A DNA stretch of 64,000 nt from Pseudopyrenochaeta lycopersici (taxonomy: Eukaryota; Ascomycota; Dothideomycetes; Pleosporales; Pseudopyrenochaetaceae): positions 27,761 through 91,760 of the forward strand of contig NHZP01000094.1 of assembly GCA_003313425.1 (NCBI GenBank), given 5' to 3'. Position 1 is the stretch's first letter; the number at the start of each line of letters is the position of its first letter. The translations under genes were made by a program, and so were the position numbers. This document shows, one piece after another, positions 42,554-53,398 of this stretch. Under the pieces are notes generated by a model, which was given only the letters and a program-made list of their open reading frames with translations, was not told the DNA's origin and did no database searches.

Positions 42554-45010
42554 ATGACATCACTATTACCTCTTACGGTTGACGCTTTACGGTCATTTGA
42601 GGGGGAGAAGGTTGCTCTATCTGCTCCTTCAACATGCTCTGCACTGTCTGCACCACTCTCCGCGGTAGGGCCCTGAAATAATTCTCTTGCACTTATACTA
42701 ACCTTTCTCTGAATAGGATGGCCGAGCTTTCGTCGCCAATGAGTCCCATTATACCGATTCGGACCACGATTGGTCGTGGGTGCAATGGAGGTTGCTTCCC
42801 GGACATTCAATCCCTTTGTCACGTTCAATGAAGAGGATTCGAGGATGGTTCTGGGCGTTTGGCGCACCGACAGAGGAGCAGGGGACGAAGAAAAGATTCT
42901 GGCTCTGTAAGGAATGTCATCTGGCTGGGAAAGGTGGCCATTACAACACCGACAATGGTACCTCTGCCGTGAATACACATTTACGAGATATCCATCATCT
43001 GGCCTGGGATAAAGACAACAAAGAAGTTATCGACGATACCTCAAAGAGGTGGCTCTGGACAATGAAAGGCAAGCCCGCTCCCTCTACGGCGGATGCTGCT
43101 AGCCTCGACGCGTCTATTCCTCGAGAACAGGAAATCATGAACTATTTAGCGCGAGAATTTGATACGAATCGATTCCAGAGGCTTCTCGTTCGTTGGATTG
43201 TCTATGACAATGTCTCCTTTCGTCAAGTTGATAGTGCAGCGTTCCGTGAGCTCATTAGATACCTCTCTTCCCGTGCGGAACCGGCAATGCCTTCCCATAC
43301 CACGATTTCGGCCTGGGTAGCTCATGGTTTTGAGCTTCATAAAGCGACAGTGAAGAAGGAGTTGAAAGATGCTTCGAGTAAAGTCCACTTCGCATTTGAT
43401 CTCTGGACCTCCGGAAACCTATTATCCCTCAACGGCATTGTCGCTCACTTTCTCAACAAGGACTTTAAGGCTCGATGCATCCTTCTCTCGACTCCAGAGC
43501 AACTGGGCTCACACGCAGGTATCAACATCGCCGATGGGGTCAGCAAGGTTATCGACGACTTTGAGGTCATGAACAAGATAGGATACTTTGTGCTTGACAA
43601 CGCTTCGAACAACGATACGGCAATGGATGCTCTTGCAGAGACGTATGGTTTTGATGCAATTAAACGACGCCTTCGCTGCTCTGGCCATATTATCAATCTC
43701 ATTGCTCGCCATCTTCTTTTCGGCGTGGACCCAGATTTATTCGAAATGGAGGATCAGATGCCAAATAACATCAAAGAGAGTTTGAGGCATTGGAGAAAAA
43801 ACGGACCGGTCGGCAAACTTCACAACCTGGTTGTTTGGACGTATTCAAGCCCCCAACGACGAGCTAGATGGATCGCAGGTAAGTTTACTGCCCTTCCGGC
43901 AAATTCAGTTCTTAATGTACCGTAGCACAGCAGAAATACATCGAAGAATCCGATGGTGAGGCCGATAAAGCCGACCTCAAGACTTACGAGCTCTGCCGAG
44001 ACAACAATACACGCTGGAATAGCGTCTATAATATGCTCCGTCGTGCGAATAAACTCCGCAATGCTCTCGATTATTGGCTTGAATCAGAAGAGAGACTGAT
44101 CAAACGGAACAATGCCAAGGGTACAAAGTTGCCAGTTGAGGATGCAGCAATCTGCAAGGACATCTTCACAGATAGGTTAACGGAAAAGGACTGGGACATA
44201 CTCTCCGAGTATGAAAGACTGCTCAGGCCATGTTATGAGGCGACGCTAGATCTACAGGGTCGACCAGGTGATGGTACATCCAGCGGGCTGACAAACGTCA
44301 TTCAGGATATCGAGTATATTCTCGAAGAGCTGACTGCTGTTTATGCCTCATACGAATCTGCAGCAGAAGACATTATTCAAGGGGAATGGCATTTCAAGGC
44401 CCAAATCAAGCTTGCAATCGACAAAGCTCAACAGTATTACCAGAAGCTTGGAGACTCGCCTGTCTACCTTGCCGCCGTCGTTCTTGATCCTGCGAAGAAC
44501 TGGGATTATCTCGAAGCGTTCTGGAACAAGCAGCCGAAGTGGATCAAAGACGGGCAGAGAGCAGTCAAAAGGCTCTGGCTTGACAGCTACAAGCAACAGC
44601 CCATTTCAGATGCCCTTTCGCCCCAAAAGAAGAACCCGCGCGATGGTGAGCCCACGGGCATTCAAGCGTATCGAATGAGAGGTATCAAAGCTGCGCAGAC
44701 AGCTAACCGTGAGAAGAGAAGGGATGAATATGACCGCTATTGCACTCAAGGGCAGATCGAGTGTGACGAGCCAATCGCCTGGTGGACAACGACTGGCAAA
44801 GCCCAGTATCCGCAGCTTGCGCAGATGGCTATCGATATCCTCAGTATTCCGGCAATGAGCGACGAGCCAGAAAGAATATTTAGTAGATTGGGCATGATGA
44901 TAACTGACCGCCGCAATCATCTACAGTGTAGTACAGCACAGGCAGCACAGTGTCTGTATTCATGGGACAAGGCCGGTATTATCGACATAAGGCAAAAGCC
45001 GGTTGAATGA
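42554..45010 (+). CDS. hAT transposase with BED zinc finger
   Basis: Three exons (42554-42664, 42717-43878, 43926-45010) with introns of 52 and 47 bp give 785 residues in one consistent frame. After a Ser/Ala-rich start comes DWSWVQWR, then a BED-type zinc finger (FWLCKECHLAGKGG, NTHLRDIHHLAW). The RNase H-like core carries VHFAFDLWTS (first Asp) and CILLSTPEQLGSH, then GYFVLDNASNND (second Asp) and CSGHIINLIARHLLFG. The C-terminal hAT dimerisation domain is well kept: LAQMAIDILSIPAMSDEPER, IFSRLGMMITDRRNHL. The nuclear enzyme cuts at the 21-bp ends and duplicates 8 bp. No stop or frameshift is seen, so it may be active. Confidence 0.93.
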
Positions 45011-45239
45011 GAAAAGGTGTCATATTTTGTAGCAAGATCTCTCCATCATACTTTAGATTAATCCATTCCAACCATTTTCTAACGAAATTATCCCCATGGG
45101 CGTTGTGGAGATTTCCATAATACACATTGATCACCCGCTCAGACCACTATGGCTGAGGCTGAATGGATTGAACTGGATTGGATTTGGATTGGACTGGATA
45201 CCCCTGGATTTTGTGGCGTTGGATTGGATCGACGATCCG

Positions 45240-45260
45240 TTCCATCCATTGGCCACACTG
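45240..45260 (-). repeat. Right hAT terminal inverted repeat
   Basis: Exact inverse of the left repeat, followed by target copy GTTGTGGC at 45261-45268. Confidence 0.96.
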
Positions 45261-45268
45261 GTTGTGGC

Positions 45269-46126
45269 CAGACTAGCCAAACACCTCCCAAGTCATCCTC
45301 AGACATCTTTTCTAAAGAAGCGAACTCTAGTTGTATGTAGGCAAATGATCTATCAGGGCATCTAGGCGCAACCGTAATCGTTGGTGGGTGGCGGAAAACC
45401 AAGACCCAAAACATCCATGGTCTTCTTGTGCTGCGCCATTTCTCCCAATGTGAGACTGTCTTCGTTGTCGCTTTTCTTATCCACTTCCAGCATCCTCAAT
45501 CGCATCGTCAATCGCATCCTAATCGCATCCTAATCGCATCCTCAATCGCATCCCCAGTCATCTCGCCCATTCATGCGGCAATGCTTGATTTGCGCTGTGC
45601 AACGGCGTCCATCATGTTTAGCATCGTCCAAGGAACGGTGTGACGTGCCTCTAGTGGTTCCGCAACATTCATACACATTGTGGACTGCTAACTTAGAGGC
45701 AACGAGTATATGGCCGTACGCGAGCCTGGAGCCTTGTCTCGCTGCCACTTCACGATGGATGTAGCGTCGTGGTGAGCGGAACAAGATGGAGATCTATCCG
45801 CTCTAGTGTCGCGCACCACACCCTCAGACACTATAAGTTGGACCTAATGCTGTAGGGCCAGACCAGAGGCTGATATTAGCAGCTGTGTCAGTGCATCAGG
45901 TTATCTGATTTAGAGCTGATGTGGTAGTCGGTACCTGTAAAATTGATAAGCAATCATCATCAAGAGGTAAGTGAGACGTGTGCATCAGCGTCGTTGGATT
46001 GCGCCGTGCTGCTGGAGCGCATGGTAAGAATTACAAGCACCATAAATGTACGCAACAGTCGAATGCGAGTATATGAAGCGGCTATTATCCTTTCCTAAGC
46101 ATCCCACTACTCCATCTCACCCCGTC
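45269..46126. other. Intergenic stretch with small minisatellite
   Basis: No gene recognised; holds the ATCGCATCC repeat at 45491-45553 and the promoter side of the ferritin-like gene. Confidence 0.45.
45491..45553 (+). repeat. Short minisatellite CATCCTMAATCG
   Basis: About five imperfect 11 to 12-bp copies of CATCCTCAATCG or CATCCTAATCG in tandem. Confidence 0.85.
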
Positions 46127-47899
46127 ATGACTCAACCGTCTCTCCTGTTCGTGGCTAGCTCTCTGCTGAGCTACAGCACGGCCTTATCGGAGAGCCCCTC
46201 CATCGCGGCGTCTGTACCTTCGACCTTTGAGCAGTATTGTTTTACTAGGTCTGGCGGTCCGTTTCCTGCCGACAGCATATGGCCGTCCGTTACGATGATC
46301 TACAGTGGTATCACACTGACTACCACCCCCATCACGGTCACCATGAGCGATGCCATCCCTACAATAGCACCTGTAGCCTCAATCAGCAGCCTCGATATCA
46401 GTGGATCTGAAAATCCGAATGCTGCACCCAGCGTGCCCACGAGCACATTTGTAGCGAGCTTCAGTGAGAGTTCGGCAAGCTTTGAGACTGCCTCGCTGAG
46501 CCTTGCTTCTGATCAGGACGCGTCGTTTCGCAGCTCTCTTGCTTCAGTTGTTTGGTCAAAGCACGACTACCACGACTTCAATTCTGGAATTTAGCAGCAT
46601 TTCTGTGACCGCAAGCCCTGCGACGATCGTGGGTCCTGGCAACAGCCTTGCCACAGAACCTGGTATGACCGTCGGTCGAAATACGACTGACACGAGTCGT
46701 AATGGATGGGCAGCAAGCACTCAAGCCTTTTCCACAGCACTCACGGGTACTGGACTCGGTCGTAGCGCATCGGGGTCTTCCCTTGCTTGGACAGCTAATA
46801 GCAGGGGCTCTATAATGACTGCCATCAGTGATGCTTCATCATTCAACAGTGTCCCCACACAGACAGCCCGCGGTACATACTCTAGCTCGATAGAACAAGA
46901 AGAAGGATCAGCCTCTGCAGGCCTCTCTCTGCCGACGGGGCAGTCATCTGTCCCGATGTTCAGCAATGGGAATGCAACGATAGCCCTATCTCCGCCGGCT
47001 GTAGACGCCCTCCAATTGGCCCAATTTATGAAGAACTTGGGTGTTTCGGTGTTTAACGCAAGCAGATTATATGCTACGCGGTGGACTGAGAACCGAAATG
47101 ATGCTTCCATGCTGGCAAAGTTGATTAGTGACATTTCTATGGTAAGTCATGCTACCTTCGTGCTATTCTACCCAGCATCCACTTACTTACGCGATTGAAA
47201 CAGCAAGACCAAACGCAGTTGAACACTTTGCGCGACCTGCTTCATCGATCAGGTGGCCGAGATGTGCCCGCTTGTCGCTATCTCCTCCCTAGCAACGCTA
47301 CCGAGTTAGTTTCGCTTATGGGCGCTTTGAAATCTGTCGAGCTAGGTGTCTTCATGTCTCTGTCAGAATCGCTGCCTCCCTCAGACACTTCAGCCAGCAT
47401 TCTGCTGTCCAGCATCGCCAGTGTCGCTGCCAAACAGAATGCCCTCCTCCGTACTTACACAAACCGTAACGCTAGTATAGAATCATTCGACACCCCTTCA
47501 TCAGACACGTGGGCATATAATGTTGCTCTCGAGTTCGTTCAGCCAGGATCGTGCACCCTCGAACTACCCCTTCCCATCTTGCCGATGCTCACCATGAACA
47601 ACAAGACTGCTGGACATGCGAGTCCTGGCGCTAACGCCACATTCAGCTGGGATGCCGCTGGCAGATCTGCCGCTTCTCGGTCGGGCAAGCCGTTGTTCGT
47701 AGCATGGGTCAATCAGGTGGGTCTCCCAGTGTTTACCTCATTGACGACATTGGGAGATGGAATGGGGACAACACGTGTACCGCTGGGGCTTTCTGGAACG
47801 GCATTTGCGGTACTTACAGCACAGCCAGGACTCACAACTATCGATGAATTGACAGACGCTACACTCGCTGGCCCAGTCGTTGTCAGTCTTCAATTGTGA
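46127..47899 (+). CDS. Secreted ferritin-like domain protein with Ser/Thr-rich stalk
   Basis: The ATG at 46127 opens a signal peptide (MTQPSLLFVASSLLSYSTAL). A long Ser/Thr/Ala-rich segment follows, then a ferritin-like domain (Ferritin_2 type, as in fungal Rds1-like stress proteins): LQLAQFMKNLGVSVFNASRL, then DQTQLNTLRDLL, CRYLLPSNATELVSLMGALK, LLSSIASVAAKQNALLRTY and PSSDTWAYNVALEFVQPGSC. The usual metal-ligand positions are poorly kept (no EH.E pattern), so iron binding is doubtful. Intron 47142-47203 (62 bp, GTAAGT to AACAG) is clear. Near 46550-46590 the frame must shift by +1: either a tiny 40-bp intron (46555-46594) or a one-base indel. The product is likely cell-wall associated. Confidence 0.68.
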
Positions 47900-48295
47900 T
47901 GCGTGCTCTAAGCTGCGTCTGTTACTGGCATTAGCATACGATCCGATGGCGGCGGCATATCTTTTTCTAGCAATAGGTGCACGCGCCGAATGTCTACAGC
48001 ATACTTCATCCCTACGTACTTCGCAACCGATGGTGCTGCTAGATCCGGGGTGCTCTCAATAGCGACGGTGCAAGTATTTCGGAACCCTGCTTGGGATGGA
48101 CAACCTTGTGTAGTAATCAGACTTGTGAAGGAACCAGTGAACGAACAACTCTGGTTCAGAGGATGCTTCCACGTGTCACGCAGTCTAGATTGGACGACTT
48201 TACTCAACACTAAATCGATGATGTGTGTTGAATAAAGCTTGGCTGCTGAAAAGGTTTCGTAGACAAATCGGAATGGTGCTATTCATGTTGGTTAG
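47900..48295. other. Intergenic spacer
   Basis: No gene recognised; overlapping short ORFs on both strands have no motifs. It ends with GTTAG (48291-48295), the left target copy of the first solo LTR. Confidence 0.45.
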
Positions 48296-48542
48296 TGTCA
48301 GATAAAATGCGTTATCTGGCGCGATGGATTATAGTTGAACGCGATAATCGAGTGGGTGGTCAAAAAATGATTATTGTTGTGTCTGTCTTTTTGTTCCTTG
48401 CTATTTTGTCCTTTTTATCTAGTGTGTGTGTGCCAAGTGGTTACACCCGAGCTCTGTACTACAAAGCAGTATCGCGTACCCTCGCTGCTGTGCTGTAGAT
48501 CTAACAGCATACTCTTTCCGGGCACGCACCTTGTATCTGACA
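48296..48542 (-). mobile_element. Solo LTR related to the copia element, 247 bp
   Basis: Begins TGTCAGATAAAATGC and ends TTGTATCTGACA, with a perfect 5-bp duplication GTTAG on both sides (48291-48295, 48543-48547). The central part shares GTGTGTGTGTGCCAAGTGGT and following bases with the 175-bp LTR at 20455, in the same orientation, but has extra sequence (for example before the 3' end). It is therefore a diverged subfamily, left by LTR-LTR recombination. Confidence 0.93.
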
Positions 48543-48666
48543 GTTAGCAAGGAAAATGGACTCTCTCTGCAGGTTGAAGTGTGGCCGAAAGTGACAATAA
48601 TTATGACACATTGTAATAAACATGGTCTGTAAGCTTCCAAGCTTGTCGGATGTACTGGAGTGAAGG

Positions 48667-48874
48667 TGTCAGATTAGAGGCATAAAAGTTGAAGTACAAG
48701 AATACTGCATCGTCGACAGTATCACCTATGTATCACCGATGTATCAGGTCTGTGTTTAAAGAAGAGAGAGAACAGAACCAACGAAAAACACAATCAATAC
48801 AATGATGATCAACACATAATCCATTATGGCAATCATCAATTTCTGCTAAGCGCATTTCAGCATTTTATCTGACA
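48667..48874. mobile_element. Second solo LTR, different family, 208 bp
   Basis: Begins TGTCAGATTAGAGG and ends CATTTTATCTGACA, flanked by a perfect 5-bp duplication GAAGG (48662-48666, 48875-48879). Apart from the TGTCAGAT/ATCTGACA termini it does not resemble the other LTRs here. Coding orientation cannot be told. Confidence 0.85.
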
Positions 48875-48879
48875 GAAGG

Positions 48880-49582
48880 ACGTACCCACTGTAGCAGGCA
48901 TGGACTAATTATACACAAGGGAGCGAGCGAATGGCATAAACGGCGGAATTGCTGGAGCCAGTGTCACATGCGAGGCTCGAAACAAGGTATTCGTCAGGTC
49001 GTCACCACGCTTCTTTATGCTTGATAAGAATCTGTGTAAGCATCTATGCTTGAGCCTTGATTATCAGTTTGTGGGGATTCGTGTCCTATTTGGCCTTGGG
49101 AACACAGGTATTGGTGCCCTGCAAAGATGCTACGAAATTATACTTGTTAGCATGTGGTGTTGATGAGCGCCAGTAAATGCGAGATGCTGCCGAGTAATAC
49201 CTAGCCACGATCGTGTGGTAGCGGGAAAATCAGCACAAGCAGGCGGTACAACATTGCTGCGCAGACGCGTTACAATACACTCTACCGGTCAAGGTAAAGC
49301 TGTACCCTCACTCGTTCCAGAAAAGTGTGCGTCAGTCAGGGATGGGCAAAGTTGAAAGGTGGAGAAGTACTCTTTGATGAGAACCTATGGGTGCACAACT
49401 TATCTCAAGTGATGAATCAATAAGTACAAGAACGCCATCATGCTACAAACGTGGCAAGCCGAGCAGTGACTGCAGGCTTGATTACTGCACAACTGTGCCT
49501 GCATCATTCTGACGCCTCTTGCTCAGAAATCTCCCATGTGCTGACGTTGCCGTTTGAGCCAGTCTTGCATCGACGTGACCAA
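48880..49582. other. Intergenic stretch, no gene recognised
   Basis: No conserved ORF. A 65-codon plus-strand ORF at 49451-49648 overlaps the last exon of the CAX-like gene and is not supported. Confidence 0.45.
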
Positions 49583-51060
49583 TCAAGTGGAGACCAAAGT
49601 AGAGCTAGCATAGAGGATGTACAAAGTCAGCAGAGCCGTCCCCGATAGCCTAAGATGCATGTTAGTCGTGAGAGTTGAGCAGAATGTTTCGTCCTTACCA
49701 GTCATCACCAGCTGTTTGGATGGTGTAGATGGGTAAGAGGACAGCTATACCGAGTATCGCAATCTGGAAATTGTTCAAGAACATGATGTCTACTCCCGAG
49801 TTAGTGACCCAGCCAAAAAGAATGGAAGCAGGTACCACGAAACAAAGCAACCGGAAGGTCGTTGTCATCGCTCCACAAACTACTTGACCAGAATCCAGGC
49901 CGGATGAGCACCAACGGCCGTGCAGGTACATAGCGCTGAGCCCAGCTGAGGTTATGAAGGAGGGAGCGACAAGGTAACCAACATGCAGTGGAGATTTCCA
50001 ACTCGTCACATCGGTGGGCGAAATTGCATTGACTAGGTAGAAGCATGAGCCGAGACTCGCTCCACATGAGAGCAGCAATATGACTGTTGTGAGAGCACTG
50101 TCCCAGAGCTTGCGATTGTTGCCCACGGAGTCGGACGCATTTGGTAAAAGTAAGCGTTCACAAAGCCATTCTTCCCTTTGGACCTGAATTCGATGAGCCA
50201 TGGCGGATGTGATGCGCCTGCTCATTCCACGATTGAGGGGTTTGGTACCGTCTTTGATATCCTGAGGGTAGACCATCCTTAGCAGTCCACGTGCCTGGAG
50301 CGGATAGCTGATGTGTATTTGGCAGAGGAAGACGAGGTGGCACACGAACAGCAGCGACAACAGTACGGCGGTAATGTGACCGTTGCGTGAACCAATGTCA
50401 ACATCTCCTGCATCTATAGTAAGTGTGCTGTGCGGCGCGTAAGATTGAAGATTCCTACCTCCCAAGCCAGTGCCGAAGACTGAAAGGCCCAGTGACAAAG
50501 CAACGCAAAAAGGTATCACGCGGCAATGCATTGATGCCAACAGCAATGGATAGCTTGTTTCACGGATGTGATGGCCTCCATGGATGAAGCAGATGCCGAG
50601 TAAGAGCAGATGATTGATGGCAACTGTGCCTATCACGAAGGCTTGCACAATATTGGCCTGGCCCTTCCAGACTGCGATAACGGCGAGGGAAGCTTCCGTC
50701 CAGTTGCTATAGGCATGAACAAAACGTTGGCCAAGATTGGGAGGTGTCGGCTTACCTGAGAAGTGCCTCAAAAAGTATCGCGCAATTTGAGCGTTTGCGG
50801 TGTAGAAGGATTACGACGAGCTCTAGTACAACGAGCTTCTGTACCGTTGTTGTGGTTAGAACGGCCAGCAGAGCGAAACAAAATCGAGTTGTGGAACTCG
50901 CGGATGAGACAGAGAGCACGAATGAGACGACAAAGACTACGGTAGCTGTGAAGCAAAGGAACCAGAACGATGCTCGCGCTGGTAAGTGTTCTGCTGGCCT
51001 ATGCCACACGCGTCGCAAAAGCGTACGTAATTTCCGCATCGGTATGTGACAGCCGAACAT
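49583..51060 (-). CDS. CAX-like membrane protein with degenerate exchange motifs
   Basis: Four exons (51060-50756, 50706-50459, 50407-49699, 49649-49583) encode 442 residues; introns are 49, 51 and 49 bp. The 51-bp intron is open in frame and could be retained. The layout follows VCX1-type Ca2+/H+ exchangers: WKGQANIVQAFVIGTVAINH, then LLLGICFIHGG, a large loop, a second half with CFVVPASILFGW, then LLPIYTIQTAGDDW-LSGTALLTLYILY at the end. However, the first-half GNA(V/T)EL motif reads SNWTEASL and the second-half GNAAEH motif reads TSAGLS, so the second essential Glu is missing. It is probably a vacuolar or other endomembrane protein that has lost or changed exchange activity. Confidence 0.7.
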
Positions 51061-51623
51061 GACTTGAAGATCGCCTTTTCGGACGCCTTATATTGAAGTT
51101 TGCGCAGAGAGGGACTTCTACTTCGCTATGAGTTAGCATTTGCTGTAAGGAAAGTACCGCAATCGCTTTCGGCATAAGCAATAGCGAACGATGCGAAAGA
51201 TGGCGCTGATGTTTTAGCTTGATGGTCATGCAACATCACCTTCATTGGAGAGACCAGTAAGCACCAAGATAGATCTATATCTATTCATCTTGTCAGGCTA
51301 TTCGTCTACAATCGTTCGTGTGTAAGCATATTCCGCTGAACCGTGGTAACCTCGCGTGGCAGAGCATACTTACAACTTTCCACCTATACGAAAAGAGGTG
51401 ATGAAAGGCCGCGGTTAGGTTTTCCAGGACAAATGATGCGAGGGCATGGGAGACCCTCGTCGTGGACTGAACATGTCAGATTGGTCTTGCGTCATTGAAA
51501 AAGGTATCGTGGGTTCAGAATCATGCAGTCACTAGGGATGGGCCTTGTCACCGGCAACGTGTCTTTGTAGTCAGATACATAGAAGGATCTTAGACAGTTC
51601 AATGTTCGGTCTGTATTGTGATC
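51061..51623. other. Intergenic stretch, no gene recognised
   Basis: Promoter side of the minus-strand CAX-like gene and 3' flank of the coiled-coil ORF; no motif seen. Confidence 0.45.
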
Positions 51624-52109
51624 TCAGCTGGAGCGCCTTCTTTTCCAACTACGCACATCTAGGTCATCGATGGCTTCATGGTGTTTCCTTTTTCTGCGAA
51701 CACTGTGCGCTACGTTTTCGGTTACATGGCCATGCTGAGACTTATCGCACTCGAATGTGGTAGCTTTATGTACTGTTTCACGCAACTGTAGGTCGAACTG
51801 CGCTTCCTGCTTGTTATCAGACCATAGATGGAAGATCAAGTCTTCCAACTCCGTCGTCTTCTCCATGACGTACACCTGCTGCTGTACCAACTCCTGCTGT
51901 GTTTCTCGGAGTACGTCGCTAGCTGCGGTATATTTGCCCTCGAGCCAGCGGCACTGTGCCTCCAGGAATCGAATGCGCTTGGACTGCTTGTCGCTTTTGG
52001 TCTGCTCAACATTGCGGGTGCTATTCAGGTGTTGATATGACTCTGTTACCGTCGTGTCGTCATGACGCGTAGAACCCACCAAGTTGCTCTGTGGACTGGT
52101 GCTATCCAT
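51624..52109 (-). CDS. Small coiled-coil protein with C-terminal basic clusters, unrecognised
   Basis: From the ATG at 52109 the single-exon frame gives 161 residues; the frame is open further upstream to 52232, but that part lacks character. Residues 37-105 form a long charged helix (KQSKRIRFLEAQCRWLEGKY, ASDVLRETQQELVQQQVYVM), a probable coiled coil. The C-terminus has two basic clusters (RRKRKHH and WKRRRSS), a likely bipartite nuclear signal. The layout would suit a nuclear structural or regulatory protein. No family recognised. Confidence 0.45.
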   Translation of the reverse strand: MDSTSPQSNLVGSTRHDDTTVTESYQHLNSTRNVEQTKSDKQSKRIRFLEAQCRWLEGKYTAASDVLRETQQELVQQQVYVMEKTTELEDLIFHLWSDNKQEAQFDLQLRETVHKATTFECDKSQHGHVTENVAHSVRRKRKHHEAIDDLDVRSWKRRRSS

Positions 52110-53053
52110 TTTATGTCGTGCAGGGGATCCTGGCTCTCTAGACGAGCAGCTGATGCTTCGGTTGCTTGAGTGCCGAGGCGTGGCCGATACAAAAATAAGA
52201 TACATTTGGCGACAATTGATCGCTTTTAGCACTGAGGTAGTTCAAGACAGGAACGTTCGATGATGGCTGCAGCTCTACGGCGCATAGGGGTGAGTCAACC
52301 GAGAGGATCACCTCCGCGGATCAGCCATTTCCAGTTCTTGCGCACCTAAGCTATGACTTAGGCGGGAAGCCACAGCACAATCAACAAGAAGCTGTTAGCA
52401 CCGCCAGTAAACTATATGCCTTAAAAATCCTCTTGTGTATGCTTCTTCAACTCTCTTTTTTATTTCGTGACTTCTGTTGATCTTTTCCACCTTTAGACGG
52501 GAGGCACCGTGGGCAGATCGCAGAGTACGAAGATATGGGGTCCATTAACTTGCAGTATATGCAGCTTGTTCGGCTTCTGGGCCTTTTGTGCGACGAATGA
52601 TCCCAGATTGATGCGGTTTTTAGGGCAGCGAAGCAATGTGCTTACATAAGAGTATGAAGAAATGACACTGTTTTCCATATGCAGAGGTAATAGCTTTTCA
52701 TGAGCAACGGGGATTCGTCCTCCGTCATGGCTGATTATCAGCAACAGAGCTCGATATGACGAAAATTGCTGGCCTTGGGGATCGCGTTGGTCGATTCCGC
52801 CTTGGGCAGAGTCATTCAATGTGGGCACGAGTACCGTAACCAATAACGTAGTGCTTATGGCACCCGTGAGCTTTTACTATGCATCACTCTACTAAGGACT
52901 GGAAATAAGAGAGACTGGAGCACACTATATGAACGGCGCTTCCCCTTGGCTCGGTGATGCGTCTTACCTTACATTGACAAGCATTACACCAATTGCCGTG
53001 TTTTCAGATAAAGAAAGCAAGATTTCTAATTCGAGCAAGCGCCATCGAACGCT
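52110..53053. other. Intergenic stretch with a doubtful minus-strand ORF
   Basis: A 116-codon minus-strand ORF at 52843-52493 has no recognisable motif. The region contains the promoter side of the small secreted protein gene. Confidence 0.35.
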
Positions 53054-53398
53054 ATGAAACCCAAATACATCATTGTTACTTTATTGTTTACCTTCTCCAA
53101 CGCTCAGATTAGCCCCCGCCTGGCCGATGTGTCGGATATATTCGAAATTCCTTCGGAAGTCCAAAGCCTTATCAAATCGGCAGAGTCGCGGGCGAGCTCT
53201 GCCGTCAGCGAGATCAGGTCTGTTTTCAGTAATGCAGCTACCGCACTTCCTTCAGAATTGTTATCGAAAGCCGGAGAGATCCTGCCTGCTGAGACATCAA
53301 AAGTGTCAGCTAGTGATGCTACTCCGACCATGGAAGCTCACCTAGGCCTGGTCAACGGTGTGATCGGAGCAGCTATTGGATGGTACATGGTAAATTAG
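53054..53398 (+). CDS. Small secreted cysteine-free protein
   Basis: 114 residues, single exon. The N-terminus is a good signal peptide (MKPKYIIVTLLFTFSNA, likely cut after NA). The mature part is Ser/Ala/Glu-rich with amphipathic helical character (VSDIFEIPSEVQSLIKSAES) and no cysteine. It ends in a short hydrophobic stretch, GLVNGVIGAAIGWYMVN, which could be a GPI-attachment signal or an amphipathic membrane helix. No family recognised. Size, secretion signal and location in a repeat-rich region fit a candidate effector or cell-wall protein, but that is inference. Confidence 0.58.
   Translation: MKPKYIIVTLLFTFSNAQISPRLADVSDIFEIPSEVQSLIKSAESRASSAVSEIRSVFSNAATALPSELLSKAGEILPAETSKVSASDATPTMEAHLGLVNGVIGAAIGWYMVN

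Larger units (their letters stand above)
42101..45260 (+). mobile_element. Complete hAT-type DNA transposon
   Basis: The 3160-bp element has perfect 21-bp terminal inverted repeats starting CAGTGTGGCCAATGGATGGA and a perfect 8-bp target duplication GTTGTGGC (42093-42100, 45261-45268), diagnostic of the hAT superfamily. Subterminal TTGGATTGGATTGGATGG-like repeats lie at 42150-42180 and 45160-45235. The interior encodes a full-length transposase with two short introns. All features look intact. Confidence 0.97.
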
